The notes beneath the pieces are model-generated. The model worked only from the letters and a program-made list of their open reading frames with translations, ran no database searches and was not told the DNA's origin. Positions 24,501 through 36,700 of a stretch of DNA of 64,000 bases are shown piece by piece (position 1 is the stretch's first letter; each line of letters opens with the position of its first letter). Made by a program: the position numbers and the translations under genes. The stretch is from positions 10,862,501-10,926,500 of the forward strand of contig NC_083518.1 of assembly GCF_032362555.1 (NCBI RefSeq), written 5' to 3'. This DNA is from Amyelois transitella. Taxonomy: Eukaryota; Arthropoda; Insecta; Lepidoptera; Pyralidae.

Positions 24501-27500
24501 GGAAATAAAAGTGTACAAAATGTCTAAACGTAAATATAAAACGTTATCAGTATCTGAAAAATTAAAACTTCTATCAGATTATGATTGTGGAAAGTCGCGT
24601 GATGAACTGTGTAGGGAGAATAACATACCAAAGTCAACCCTGTGTAGAATTATTCAAAATAACGAGAAAATTCGGTCTCAGTGTATTGATGGAAAAGGAA
24701 AACTCAAACGAATACGAGCCGCAGAGTATCCTGAACTTGAAAAGTGTCTCTGTACATGGATAAAGCAGGTACGGAATAATAACATTCCAATAAGCGGACC
24801 AATGATTAAAGAGAAAGCTGAAGAATTTGCAAAAAAGCTCCATTTTGATAATTTTTCTGGCAGTAATGGGTGGTTGGAAGGATTTAAGAAAAGAAACGAT
24901 ATCACATTCAAAAATGTTTGTGGCGAGAGCAATTCTGTGGACAATAACGAATGTAATGAGTGGATTAAAAACCTTCCAGCTTTATTACACGATTATTCCC
25001 CCGATGACGTATTCAACGCCGATGAAGCGGGCTTATTCTACAAGTGTCTTCCGGATAAAACATTTACGTTCAAAGGTCAGCCTTGCCATGGTGGTAAATT
25101 GAGTAAAGATCGGGTCACAGTACTTGTAAGTGCAAATATGTCTGGGACTGAAAAACTGCCACTTCTTTTAATTGGAAAATCTAAGAGCCCAAGATGCTTC
25201 AAGGGTATTAAAATGTTGCCTGTTAATTATAAAAACAATAAAAAGGCCTGGATGACTTCTGAATTATTTGCAGATTGGTTAAAAAAAGTGAACGCCGATA
25301 TGAGGGCCCAAAAACGAAAGATCATTATGTTTGTTGACAACTGCACAGCTCACAACAATATGCCCAAATTAGACTATGTTACATTATTGTACTTACCCGG
25401 CAATACCACAAGTAAATTACAGCCCATGGATCAGGGTATTATCAACAACTTTAAGGTTTACTACAGGAAGGAAGTTGTTCAGTATGTTCTTAAATCTATA
25501 GAAGATGATAAAAGCCCAGAAATTAACATCCTCCAGGCCATGAGATTTGCGAGAAAAGCTTGGTTTTCTGTTAGCAAAACTACAATTAGTAATTGCTTCA
25601 AAAAAGCTGGATTCAAAGTCACGAATGTATCTGAACCTGAGAGCCTACAAGAGGAGCCAGAGATCTGTGAAACTTTTCCAGAATGGGATAAATTATTTAC
25701 TGAATGTAGGAATGAGCAACAGGCGACTTTTCAGGATTTCGTTTCTATGGATAATAATGTACTCATTTCAGAGGAGCTCAATGATGATGACATAGTTGCT
25801 ATGTATTCTTCTTTGGACACAGAAGAAGAAGAAGAGGAAGAAGACTGTGAAGAGACTCCAGTGAAAATTTCAAAGTGTGAGGCAATGGAAGCTTTAGAAA
25901 CTTTACACAAGTATTTCGAAATGTCAAATGTTGATGATTCTAATATTTTTGATCGAATTTATTATATCGAGAAACAGGTTTCAGCAACTAGCAATCAAGT
26001 ACAAACAACCATTACCGATTACTTTAAGTCATAATCGTTACAATATTGTTTTTTTTTATATGTAGTACAATCATATCTACTACATTAAATTCTTAACACC
26101 AAAAATACGCATTTTTATTAACATTTCCACGTCTAATAAAAGAATAAAGGCACATTTCTACCTCTGTAAAGGGGCCTCTGTAAATGAGACAACTATAATT
26201 TTAAACCTGTTTAATTGGAAAACTGGATTATTGGAAACTCTCAATAATTGGTACATATGTCTTGGTCCCTTGAGATCCCAATTAACCAGGTTTCACTGTA
26301 CATTAATACTTTTAAATCACAATTAAACTTCATCTTTTTGTACCAAGGCGCGCGATGTTAAAAATGAACAATGTGATTTCAGGATGGTGGCAAAAAGGAT
26401 AAGAAGCCAGAGAAGAAGGAACAACAGCCCAAGCCCAAGAAAGAGAAGGAGGTAGAGCCGCAGGACGACTTGCTGGAGGAGGAGAAACCTAAGGAGTCCA
26501 AGGACCCCTTCGACGCCATGCCCAAGGGGTAAGTTATTTGTGCCATGGCTTAAGCTTCTGATCACATTTAAATATTTGTTTTACCTTTTTAAATTGAGAT
26601 TTATGTCTCAATCAATGTGCATATTTTTATGTTTGTCTGACCAATCTGTCCTGAGGTGTCGCATTGATTAATATTGCAATTTGTACAACTTTAGGATCAT
26701 TTGCTATAAAAAAAATTTATATATTGATATAAACAATTAAAAAATTGGTAAATTCCTAATATCCATTCAGTAAACATATATAAGTTATATTGCATGATCA
26801 ACTACTTTTAATTACTTTTATATGGTGTATGATTATGAATTAAGTTGTTCCATACAAGAGACTGTCAAACATAAACTTTATTTCCTACTGCCAGTCATGT
26901 TCTCATGGAAACTGTACTTGCAGCACATTCAACATGGACGATTTCAAGCGCTGCTACTCCAACGAGGACGAGGCCAAGTCCATCCCGTACTTCTGGGAGA
27001 AGTTCGACCCGGAGCACTACTCCATCTGGTTCGCGGAGTACAAGTACCCCGAGGAACTGTCTAAAGTGTTCATGAGCTGTAACCTCATCACAGGTACTGT
27101 TACTAATTAATTTGGCTACTTTTTTGTTTTGTCATCCCACCAATAAATCTCGACAAGTTTTGAAAAATTTTCGTACCGAAAATGTTTTCGCGTTTGACAT
27201 ACCTATCAAATGAAATGACAATCACACAGTTTGTTTTTATTTTTCAAATTTCCAGTGTTTAGTATAATATTACTTTTCATACACCAAAAAGGATTTAGTC
27301 TTATTTATTCCCGAGTATTCTATTCTCAATCTTTTCAGTCTATAATGCTGATAACATTGCGCGGGTGGATTCATATGGGGGAACATGTAGATGGGTGTAT
27401 GTTAATGGTGTCGTTGCATGAATTCCAGGCATGTTCCAGCGCCTCGACAAGATGCGCAAGCAGGCGTTCGCGTCCGTGTGCCTGTTCGGGGACGACGGCG

Positions 27501-28795
27501 ACTCCAGCATCTCCGGCGTGTGGGCCTGGCGCGGCCAGCAGCTGGCCTTCCCGCTGAGCGCCGACTGGCAGGTCAGTGCTCTCTCTCCGGCGGGGGGCGC
27601 GGCCAGCAGCTGGCCTTCCCGCTGAGCGCCGACTGGCAGGTCAGTGCTCTCTCTCCGGCGGGGGGCGCGGCCAGCAGCTGGCCTTCCCGCTGAGCGCCGA
27701 CTGGCAGGTCAGTGCTCTCTCTCCGGCGGGGGGCGCGGCCAGCAGCTGGCCTTCCCGCTGAGCGCCGACTGGCAGGTCAGCTCCCATCTCTCTTCCTCTC
27801 ACCCATCTCTTTCGCATGATACTACGGTACTCTGGACCTGAACTTTCGCCAGGACGATTGTAGGTAGGTTAGATATCCTGTACTATTAACACCATCGATA
27901 ATCCTAACAAGATTACCATCATTATTGCACTATCGCTAACATTTAGCCAACATTATATTGCAGATCGACTACGAGTCGTACTCGTGGAAGAAGCTGGACC
28001 CGGCTGACGAGGAGACCAAGAAACTGGTGCAGCAATACTTCTCGTGGTCCGGCACCGACAGCAAAGGACGCAAATTCAATCAGGTGATGACGTCCTCTGA
28101 GATAACTGATGTCATGGGAACATGATGATCATCTTTGAATAACATTTTGATGAATTAGGGATAAATAAATTATTGCATCAATAATGGACTTTTTTCGTTA
28201 AAAACTGTCGATAGTTTAGACAACTCTGTTGTCTTTAGACGGAAAAATTACTTTATCATTATTCGGTGATTTTCTTATTAAAACAAACTGTCTGGGATGG
28301 AAAGTGATAAAAAGAAAATGGTACAATTTTAATTGCATAATATTTTGTTTCGAGTCTGTTTGTCAGGTTGGCCATATTTCCATTAATGATTATAGCAATT
28401 TGATAGAAATCATTATAGCATATTTAAATAGGAATCCGTTTTGCGAAACTTCTTATATACATATATATGTATATAGTATAGATTTAAGTGGTACAATTCA
28501 TCGTTCATTTTCATTGCGTATATTTTACATATGATATGATTGCTTCATCATGTGCAAATGGCAATGGTGGCAGAAAAGTTGCTGAAATTTGGCATATAGA
28601 AGGTTATGAAATGCTGCTTAATTTTTTTACTATTAGCTTAGTGAGCACCTATTTTTACAGCATTACCAATATGTAAGACCTTTTTTTAATTTTAATTGAA
28701 AAAAGTCCACACAATAAAGATTGAGTCATACATTCTCCTCTGTAGCCAACTTGAATGAATAATTTGTTTATTTCCAGGGCAAGATCTTCAAGTGA
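21550..28795 (+). CDS. eEF1G: Translation elongation factor 1 gamma
   Basis: Structural subunit of the eEF1B exchange complex that recharges eEF1A with GTP. Eleven coding exons: 21550-21561, 21676-21825, 21915-21981, 22553-22695, 23195-23335, 23672-23833, 26383-26528, 26924-27093, 27429-27571, 27964-28083, 28778-28795. They total 1272 nt, 423 aa, matching the family. A GST-like N-domain ('[21 protein letters not shown]', '[11 protein letters not shown]') spans about 1-80 and a GST C-domain about 90-215. A Lys/Glu-rich linker (about 226-270) is encoded by exon 7. The conserved EF1G domain follows ('[15 protein letters not shown]', '[15 protein letters not shown]', 'YFSWSGTD'), ending GKIFK. 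Exon 4 begins TTGCTAATG after an AG, giving YYVAN as in other moths. A pogo element fills intron 6 and a 68-bp tandem array covers the exon 9 donor; only the first donor keeps the frame. Confidence 0.96.
22205..22405 (-). repeat. tRNA-headed SINE in an eEF1G intron
   Basis: The minus strand starts with 'cccgggttcgaatcccgg' (B-box-like). It continues with 'ggcctgggtcttggatgtt', then 'gagttagtatctcgtaac' and 'acttacttcgaggctaaatc', the order I know from common lepidopteran tRNA-headed SINEs. A head of the same family is at 6508-6625. Confidence 0.7.
22413..22444. repeat. Perfect 32-nt palindrome
   Basis: Sixteen-base arms meet with no loop around GAATTC. It adjoins the tRNA-headed SINE but is not part of the family body. 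Confidence 0.8.
24184..26298 (+). mobile_element. pogo/Tigger DNA transposon, apparently complete
   Basis: 2115 bp in eEF1G intron 6. The ends are inverted repeats: 'cagtgaaacctggttaagtg' at 24184 and its mirror ending 'aaccaggtttcactg' at 26298. Each is flanked by TA, the pogo target duplication. Sub-terminal 'taagtgagac'-type repeats occur at both sides. One uninterrupted transposase frame lies within. The structure looks whole, so the insertion is probably recent. Confidence 0.92.
24520..26034 (+). CDS. pogo/Tigger-family transposase
   Basis: 504 aa from the ATG at 24520 ([11 protein letters not shown]...). The frame is open slightly upstream, but the earlier codon is GTG. An N-terminal CENP-B-type HTH ('[20 protein letters not shown]') comes first. 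A second DNA-binding HTH follows ('[15 protein letters not shown]', '[15 protein letters not shown]'). The DDE_1 catalytic domain has Asp in '[11 protein letters not shown]', Asp in '[13 protein letters not shown]' and Asp in '[11 protein letters not shown]'. A Glu-rich stretch follows. The extreme C-terminus reads QTTITDYF, matching the PCNA-interacting PIP-box pattern QxxIxxYF; PCNA binding has been reported for the Drosophila pogo transposase. No breaks are seen. Confidence 0.93.
   Translation: MSKRKYKTLSVSEKLKLLSDYDCGKSRDELCRENNIPKSTLCRIIQNNEKIRSQCIDGKGKLKRIRAAEYPELEKCLCTWIKQVRNNNIPISGPMIKEKAEEFAKKLHFDNFSGSNGWLEGFKKRNDITFKNVCGESNSVDNNECNEWIKNLPALLHDYSPDDVFNADEAGLFYKCLPDKTFTFKGQPCHGGKLSKDRVTVLVSANMSGTEKLPLLLIGKSKSPRCFKGIKMLPVNYKNNKKAWMTSELFADWLKKVNADMRAQKRKIIMFVDNCTAHNNMPKLDYVTLLYLPGNTTSKLQPMDQGIINNFKVYYRKEVVQYVLKSIEDDKSPEINILQAMRFARKAWFSVSKTTISNCFKKAGFKVTNVSEPESLQEEPEICETFPEWDKLFTECRNEQQATFQDFVSMDNNVLISEELNDDDIVAMYSSLDTEEEEEEEDCEETPVKISKCEAMEALETLHKYFEMSNVDDSNIFDRIYYIEKQVSATSNQVQTTITDYFKS
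27528..27780 (+). repeat. 68-bp tandem array across an exon-intron border
   Basis: The end of eEF1G exon 9 plus the first bases of the intron are repeated: one exonic copy and three more copies in the intron, nearly identical. Each carries CAG|GT, with donors at 27572, 27640, 27708 and 27776. Since 68 is not a multiple of three, use of any later donor shifts frame and meets a TGA in the next copy. The first donor joins DWQ to IDYESY, as in the family. Confidence 0.95.
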
Positions 28796-30748
28796 TCTCG
28801 GGGTCGCAGTGCAAGCAAACAGTGTCTGACTCTCAATCGCATTTATTTTCATCCCACAGTGAACAATCTTGTACGATGCCAGCTTTGTAATAAATAAATT
28901 GTTTTTTATTTATTATCTTTTATTTTTAATTCAGTGCCTTTAAAACAAAAAAAATATTAGTTTTTAAAAAACTAAGCACTAAATCCCAACGAGATAGCTG
29001 TGATTCTACTGAATTGAATTTAAGGAAAGAAATCAAACAAGTCATTGGAAAGCAAAAATTATATATATTTAATTTTCAGACTTTTGCCTAAACTGATGGA
29101 ATTAACATTATACATACATCCTTACATATTATTGCATGATCGAGTTAACTAAGAGTTCGCTAAGCGAGCGCGCGCTGGTCTGCGGCATTCGTCTCCCGCG
29201 GGATACTGCGTGGTACTGGGGTAGGAACCTTGGACGAATCAGTCGGTGTCAAGTGAAGGCCACTGGAATAAGAGTATCTTCGGTCCAAAGAGAAAACGTT
29301 ACGCATAAATTTAACACGAAATTTAATGTACATACATATGTATCTGATTATATTTATTAATTTCGGATATTTACATTCTTTTGCACAACTCTGAAGAATT
29401 CCAATATTATTTTGTTAATTTATGCTAAACTTATGAAATTATCGAGACATTATTAGTTTTTTGGAAATTATTAATACCACATAGTATCCCCTTGCGACAC
29501 AGTACATTAGACATAAAATATAGTGAAAACATCGAGATTGAAAGTCACAAAAAGTCTTAAATGCATCTTTTGTTGCGCATACGTGGCTTAAGGTACATTT
29601 TGAACACGGCGCTAGGCGTCTACCTAGTTACTATACACTACGAAGGATTCCGCTTCAACAACAATAAATATATCTTTACACGCCTTTATGTTTATTCACA
29701 TATCACAAAATCATCGCGTCGAAATCATTTGTAGACGATAACAAGAAACGTTAAAAGTTTTTACAATAAGTATAATTATGATAAGCAACAGAAGGTGAAC
29801 TCTACACGTCAGGACTTACACAAAGTAACGGTGCCGGGAAGCGTGATGACGGCGGTATAAAACGTAAGTGCACAATTTTTGCCGGCGGCGAGCCTTTACT
29901 CGGACCCGGCCTTCTGTGTGTATAGACTTCGCCTTCCTTTCTTTTATTTTTTGTTACATTTCATAGATTCACTGTGACGAGACTACCACCACGGGGCGGC
30001 CCCCTGGGGGTGTCAGACTACCGCCATTTTTGGACCTTCGTTATGATATTCGATGAAAATAATAAAACAACTACATTTTACTTGAGCGAGCGAAGCTGAC
30101 ACACCCGAGAGGGTTATAACACGTTATACTTACAACCGAATTATTATTTTTTTATCAGCAAATGAGAAGACTTTATTTTCTGTTTCCGATAAACATAGTG
30201 TGTGTGATATATATATATTTTTTTAATGTGGGTAGTATTCTCTTGGCAACATTTGGCGTCCAACATTTAAGAATAATTCGTTGCGTCTATCAACTATCCC
30301 ACGCACAAAACGTGTTTTTAAATATCGAGATATAATGTCGTTGTAATCTCATTGGTCGTAGCTACTTACCATTAATTATGTTCGGAATAAGCACCATTGC
30401 TGGATATTGTGCAATAAGGCTCCAGCAACTCCAGGCAAATGTTGCACTGTAGTTATCGCGCGAGTAAAGGCTCCGCCGGCGTTCTCGCTCAAAACACCTC
30501 ACTATTACTCGAAATTCCTCTCGATTCGCGACAATCGCATAAAAACCGCAATATACACCTCGAACAATTCAATAAACATCAAAAATGCAAGGTCAACGAG
30601 GCTAATAGGAGAGCTATAAATATATCCTAATGAACCAGGTAAATTTACATCTCAAAAATGATAACATCTCGTAGTCAATAGTAGAGAATATGATTTATAA
30701 AAGGTAAGATTTGTTCAGAGAGAGGAGGCGCGGGCGCCGCGGCGGCGG
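28796..30748. other. Convergent 3' region between eEF1G and the unnamed gene
   Basis: An AATAAA cluster at about 28890-28900 suits the eEF1G 3' end. The rest should hold the 3'UTR of the minus-strand gene ending at 30749. Frames such as 29136-29360 and 30407-30630 have no recognisable content. No known repeat was noted. Confidence 0.5.
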
Positions 30749-33700
30749 TCAGTGCGGCCGCGGGAGCTGCAACAAAACGCCAGTTACAACCGCAGCTCGG
30801 CATCATGGCACACCTATGGCAACTGTTAGTGGCACAGCAGTGTCCAAGATTGACTTTCCCCTTCAGCAGTAGAAAATTTGACCTACAGAGTGGAACAATT
30901 CTATCTAGTGACCTCAACTATAAAAATTAGGTATGACTGGTCTAGAGTACCTAATAGAAATTTATGTAAATTATGTAAGGAATTGTGCCGTGTGGTTCCC
31001 GGCACCAATACAAAAAAAAATAGGATCACTCCATCGCTTTTCCCATGGATGTGTAGAAGGCGACTAAGGAATAGGCTTACAAACTTGGGATACTTTTTTA
31101 GGCGATGGGCTAGCAACCTATCACTATTTGAATCTAGCTATCTGAAAATAGCTGAACGTGGCCATTCAGTCTTTTCAAGTCTGTTGGCTCTGTCTAACCC
31201 GTAAGTGATATAGACGTGACCATATGTATGTATGTAAGGAATGTAGAGTAGCGAGCAACAAAGCTAGTGGGTGTGACTGACCTGCCGCGCGCCGTCGCCG
31301 CGCAGCCCGAGGTCGGCCGTGAAGGGCTCGCACTCCGGCGACGACGAGCTGCAACAACGCGCTTTGTGGAGGGGATGTAAAGCATTCAGTGGGGGATCGA
31401 ACGCTAACTGTTTGACGTACGGTACCTACTTAACAATAACAACTGTCTGTTGTTAAGTAGGTACGTCAAACAGTTAGTGTTCGGTGTCCCCCTTAATCCT
31501 TTACCGTTACGTCTTGAAACTTGAAATTTGGCATGTAACTAGGTTTCATGTGAGTCTTGGGTGCGGGCTGAGATTTTTTTGAATGCAAACATATTCATCC
31601 TGATATATTTTATATTGGTGAAACCTATAGGTATGGAAGTATTTTTTTGCCAGTGGAAGTATTATAGCGGGAGCGACGATTAGGCTCGACCACCACTAAA
31701 GGGAAGATCTTCCGCCAGGCTAGGTGTTACGCCTGGGGAACCGCGCGACAGACGATGTTGTGTCGGAGGTTGTATATATAGCTCCAAACCGTGAAATCTT
31801 TGCTTGCGCGATTTAGGTTTTTTGCTGTTTATGATAGCGTCGCGTGAATTTATTTTTTATTTTTGTGACTTGTGGCGTATAAATTTCGCCACAGAATAAT
31901 TAACTTGGCATTGGAACTCAGAAACTCTATTCCAACTATTTCATATCATTTGATCATTCAGCTAATATGATTATGATTTTCTAGTCCTGTTACTACTATC
32001 TTCTGTCTATTCCTTAAAGTCAGATAAAGAATACGTGATCTTGACGTGTTTTTAGGAAGCAAATGTAATTAAGTGTACATACTTATTTTATTTTACCTTT
32101 ATCTTTATTTATTTGACGAAATATTCGTATTGAAATAACTAGTTCTACATTCATTCATGTTTTTTAATGTAGACAATGTGCATTCGTCCATTATCACTAG
32201 TATATTGACGTTCGATGAAAATGCTGCAGTGTAGTTTGTTCCGCCGCTTCTTCTACACATGCGCTTTGGAAGCGGTAGTAGTTATAATTAGATTTAAGTT
32301 ATGTGACGTCAATAAGTGATACCTTGTATCCAATTTTGAAAATAATTGTATTCTATTCTAATGCTTAAATTTAAACGTCAGAATGAGCGTAGAGTACCTG
32401 AGCGTGCGCGGCGGGTCGGAGTGGTGGCACTCGCAGCGGCACTGCGCCGGCTCCACGTAGCTCACGGCGGCGCGCGGCTCCGGCGCGGGCTCTGCAACGC
32501 GAACATTATATGTATATTAATTTGATTGCCGTTGCCGTGTGGTTCCCGGCACCAATACGAAAAAGAATAGGACCACTCCATCTCTTTCCCATGGATGTCG
32601 TAAAAGGCGACTAAGGGATAGGCTTATATAATTGCGATCCTTTTTTTTTAGGCGATGGGCTTGCAACCTGTCACTATTTGGATCTCAATTCCATCATTAA
32701 GCAGAGCAGCTGAATGTAGCCATTCAGTCTTTTTGGGACTATTGGCTCTGTCTACCCCGCAAGGGATATAGACGTGACTATATGTATGTATGTATTTATT
32801 AATTTGATTGCTAACCGATGCTTCTGCAGTGAAAAAATTGTAAGACAATCTGCAAATTTTGGTTATTTATCATGATCCAAAATGGGTTCGGTTCCCCTGC
32901 AAAGGTTGCCGTCGTTTCGTGCAAAACCTGATTCGCCCAGTCCGGAGCCCCGGCAGACGGACTGACCAACGGCGGGCGCGGGCAGCGTCTGGATCCGCGT
33001 GGGCTGCTTGCGGCGCTCCGGGACCTCTTCGAAGTCGATCCACTCCGACTTCGCTCGACCCTCGTATCCTGGAAGTTAAATGTTCATTTCACCTTCTTCT
33101 AGAATGTATTGTATTACATTCTAGAAGAGGGCATTTTATGGTTATTCATAATCGTCGAGTGCGCATGAAGTGTAAGGGGAGAAGAGGGTATTAGATATTG
33201 TAAAAAGTGGAAATATATGCTTACCTATATCCATGAGAAATCATCGTAATAATATGAAACTACCTAGGTATGTATTTCTGAAGAATTTAAGATTATCGAA
33301 CAATATGTTCGATAATCTTTTTAAGATAAGAGAAAATGTGGGCTTTAGGAAGAGTTATTTTCATTCAGATATTTCAGTCAAGTCAAGAGTTATTTGAACC
33401 TCAAGTCTATCAATAAGCCATCTATTCGAGTGCTTTTCGGTCTTTTCGGGGCTGTTAGCACTTTTTACGTGAAGGGCCGTGCAGTGCACTGTGTGACGCT
33501 CACCGTCGCTGGCGGCGCGCGCGCGCGCGGGCGCGGAGGCGGTGCGCGCGCGCGGCAGCTTGATGCGCAGCTTGCGGGCCGCGCTCCCCGCGCCCTCCGC
33601 CCCGCCCGCCGCGCCGCCCGCCGCCCCGCCCGGCTGCGGCAGCGGCGGCGGCCCGGGCACGCCTGGTAGTAAGCATTAACAAACAAATGTAATCAGAATC

Positions 33701-36700
33701 TTTATTGAGGTAAATAGGTATTAGAAATATAGTCGTTTGACCTATGAACAATTTGATGACATGATCTTTCGTATTTAGGATATGAGGCGACAGGAAAATA
33801 AGAGTCCATTTTTGTCAACGACATGAACTTCAGAGATGAATGTCGGTCGGTCGTGTCGGCATGAACATTTCTATCTTCAACTATGGTTAGGGCAAAATAT
33901 CTGATAAGAGTTTAAGAGTAATAATTGGTTAAAGGTGACAGTTACCGGGTCCAGCGAGCGAGTGGCGCGGCGCGGCGGCGCGCGGGCGGCGCAGCGGCGC
34001 CACCAGCACGCCGCCGCGCTCGCGCACCGGCACCATGGGCAGCGCCAGCGAGCGCTCCAGCGGCAGCGTCGTCGGCACGTACGGCAGCTCCTCCTCGAAC
34101 GACTCCTGTGGCATCATTGGTTTATTGTGACAGTGAGAGACCCTCTCCAGAGAGACAAGCAAGCAACCAAGCTTAACGCCAGAACAATGGTAAATGAAAC
34201 GTTATACTGTATGAGCACGCAGCACGTAACTATCTGCGTAGTTGTAAACTGTCCAATCTTATGAACGGTAAATGTATACTAACATGAAACTTGAGATATA
34301 ATAAATGATATGTCCACCTGCACAACAAGTCCGCGTTGTTCAACATCGTTGCCGCTTCTCGGAGGAGCGGTCTCGGAACTGGGCTCGGACTCTGAGGAGT
34401 CCCTCGCCGCGTCCAGCAAACTGGGTATACTGGACCCTCTGACGACGCTTCCTGCATTGATGTCTTCCCCTGGAGTCGGAGTGGGGAGCTCCGTCGATGT
34501 TATGTGGGTATCGCGGAGAGTCGGCGTCCGGACTTCATCGGCCTGCGGCTCGGTAAAGCTAAACAACCGTTAACATTAAACGAAATTAAAATACTCGTTT
34601 TATACATATAGCCTGGTAAATATTTCAAAATTAAATAAATAAATTAATGATAAGATGATGGCAGGTATAATGTATTTTTTTTTTGATTGCGTACACAGTC
34701 TTATTTCACCTGAAAGATTGTAAAGAAAACTAAATATCGAATTAAAAAATTTATACATGAGCGTGTCAATACACCATTGAAGACTCTTACCTTGGAAACG
34801 ACTCTGAAATTTCGCTGGTGACGCTCGGGGTTTTAGTAATGCTGAACTGCGTGCTAAACACCTGGTCTCGGCTGCCCACGTGTGTCGAAAACATTATACG
34901 TTCCTTCCTCTTTGCCCGCTCGGACTGAGCCTTCGTCGCCGGAACAGTGTCCACTGGCGCGACCGTATTCACTTCGCTCGTCATAAGCTTCGATTCCTGC
35001 CAACTAGTGCTAGGACTGACAATACTCTTCGATGTTGATTGAACACTGTCGCAACTAGTTTCGTGTTTGTCCTCTAGCGTCTTTTCTACCACTGCCACTT
35101 CTGGAAATTGTTCAGTTTTTTTCTCAGTGGGAGAGTGTAATGGAATGATGATACTCCCATCGGGCAGAACGGTGCGTTGAACGGGTTTTGAGGGTACGCG
35201 CGCAGTGGCCGCTGTCGAAGACGGGCATGCAGTGCTGGCCGTAGTGGAGGGTCGTGCGGTGGTCGCCGGGGCGGCAGGACGCGTGGATGTGACCGGCGCG
35301 GACGAAGGCCGGCTCGCCTCTCGGTGCGTCACTTCGCCTGCAACCTCCGCGTGGTTGCTGACTTCACTCGTGCCGACGCCGCTCGTGCCCGCTCCATCTA
35401 ATTCGTCAGGAGGCGTGCGCAATGGAATATGTATAATGCCATCTTTCGCATCCTCGTAATATTTTAGTCTATCAGTTCGTCGTTTGTCAACAACCGGCTG
35501 CACGATCTGCCGTTGTGGTTGCACTACCGGCGAACCATCGCGAGAGCTCGGAGACGGTGACGTGGCACTTTTTCGTGGAGTCTTGAATAGAGATAAGACT
35601 GACCCTCTAATCTTGGCAGCTGAAGTAGGAGTGGCTGAGCGATCGCGGCTTCTGCTACGAGACCGCCCATCAGTTATACTCTTCTTTCGGCGAAGAGCAT
35701 CAGAAGGAGAATCTGGTGAAGCGATAGTTTCACGTGATTTAAACAATGAGCAAAATGAGGATTTTCTGGAGACGACTGGGCCAGCTGGCGACGGTGTGCG
35801 ACTGTCACGTGTCCCGCGATGTCGTGAAGGTGTTGGACTCGTCGCATTTGGAGCACTTTTCGCACTAGTGATTGAGGTTCTAGCCGCATCCGATGGTCTC
35901 GCGGCGCTACCCAGAGCTAGTGACGCGGGTTTCCGAAGTTGGTCACCTCCTACGAGTGTTCGTTCGCTCTCGTCTTCATCGTCATCGTCCTCATACTCTG
36001 AATCTGGTTTTAATCTAATACGAATTATGTCTTTTGAGCGGTTGGCGCTACGTTTAACTTCGGGATCCCGAGACTCGCGTCTGTCTCGCGATCTGGCGCG
36101 ACGTTCCACTTTCGCTCGATTTTTTGATTCCTTTTCACGCTTATCTCCATCTATGACTTCTAATGGTGGACTGGCTACGGTGGTTATCGATTGTGCAATC
36201 GGTGACGATGAAGTAGTAATGGTTACAGTGACTGTTGGTGCTGTGGGGACGCTGGGCACTACTGGCTGGCTGGGCTGACGTACGTTGATGCTGGGCGTCC
36301 GTGAACTCGCTCTTTCCACAGTAACTTCCGTACGAACTTCTCGCCTGTCGCGCGCGTCGACAGGCGCCGTCACAGGAATAACTGGCGTCGTCACTGTTGC
36401 AGAACTCAACTTGGCCATTTCCAACAAACTCTCCTCGACTGCTGCGGCACATATTTCTGGATCGGTTTCGATTGGTTTTGGTCCACAAAACGAGGTCTCG
36501 AGTAGCATCCTATGAGGCGATGGAGATCGAGAGACTCCTGACACGACGGATAGACGAGACACGTGGCTGGCGTGACTGAACCCTGATAATGCTGAGTGAG
36601 CAGAACACTGTGAGCCGATACTAGAAAGCCGACTAGTGCGGCCGGAGACGGCCAGAAGAGCCGCCTCCGAGCCCTGGCTATCCTTGCGTGAGTGGCGGCG

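Noticed and set aside
27576-27841. Repeated short proteins ending ASSWPSR
   Set aside because: They are frameshifted readings of the 68-bp tandem array across the eEF1G donor.
35484-36278. 264-aa open frame on the plus strand
   Set aside because: It is the complement of the large exon of the unnamed minus-strand gene, whose frame splices cleanly on both sides. The antisense translation is low-complexity Ser/Arg/Val.
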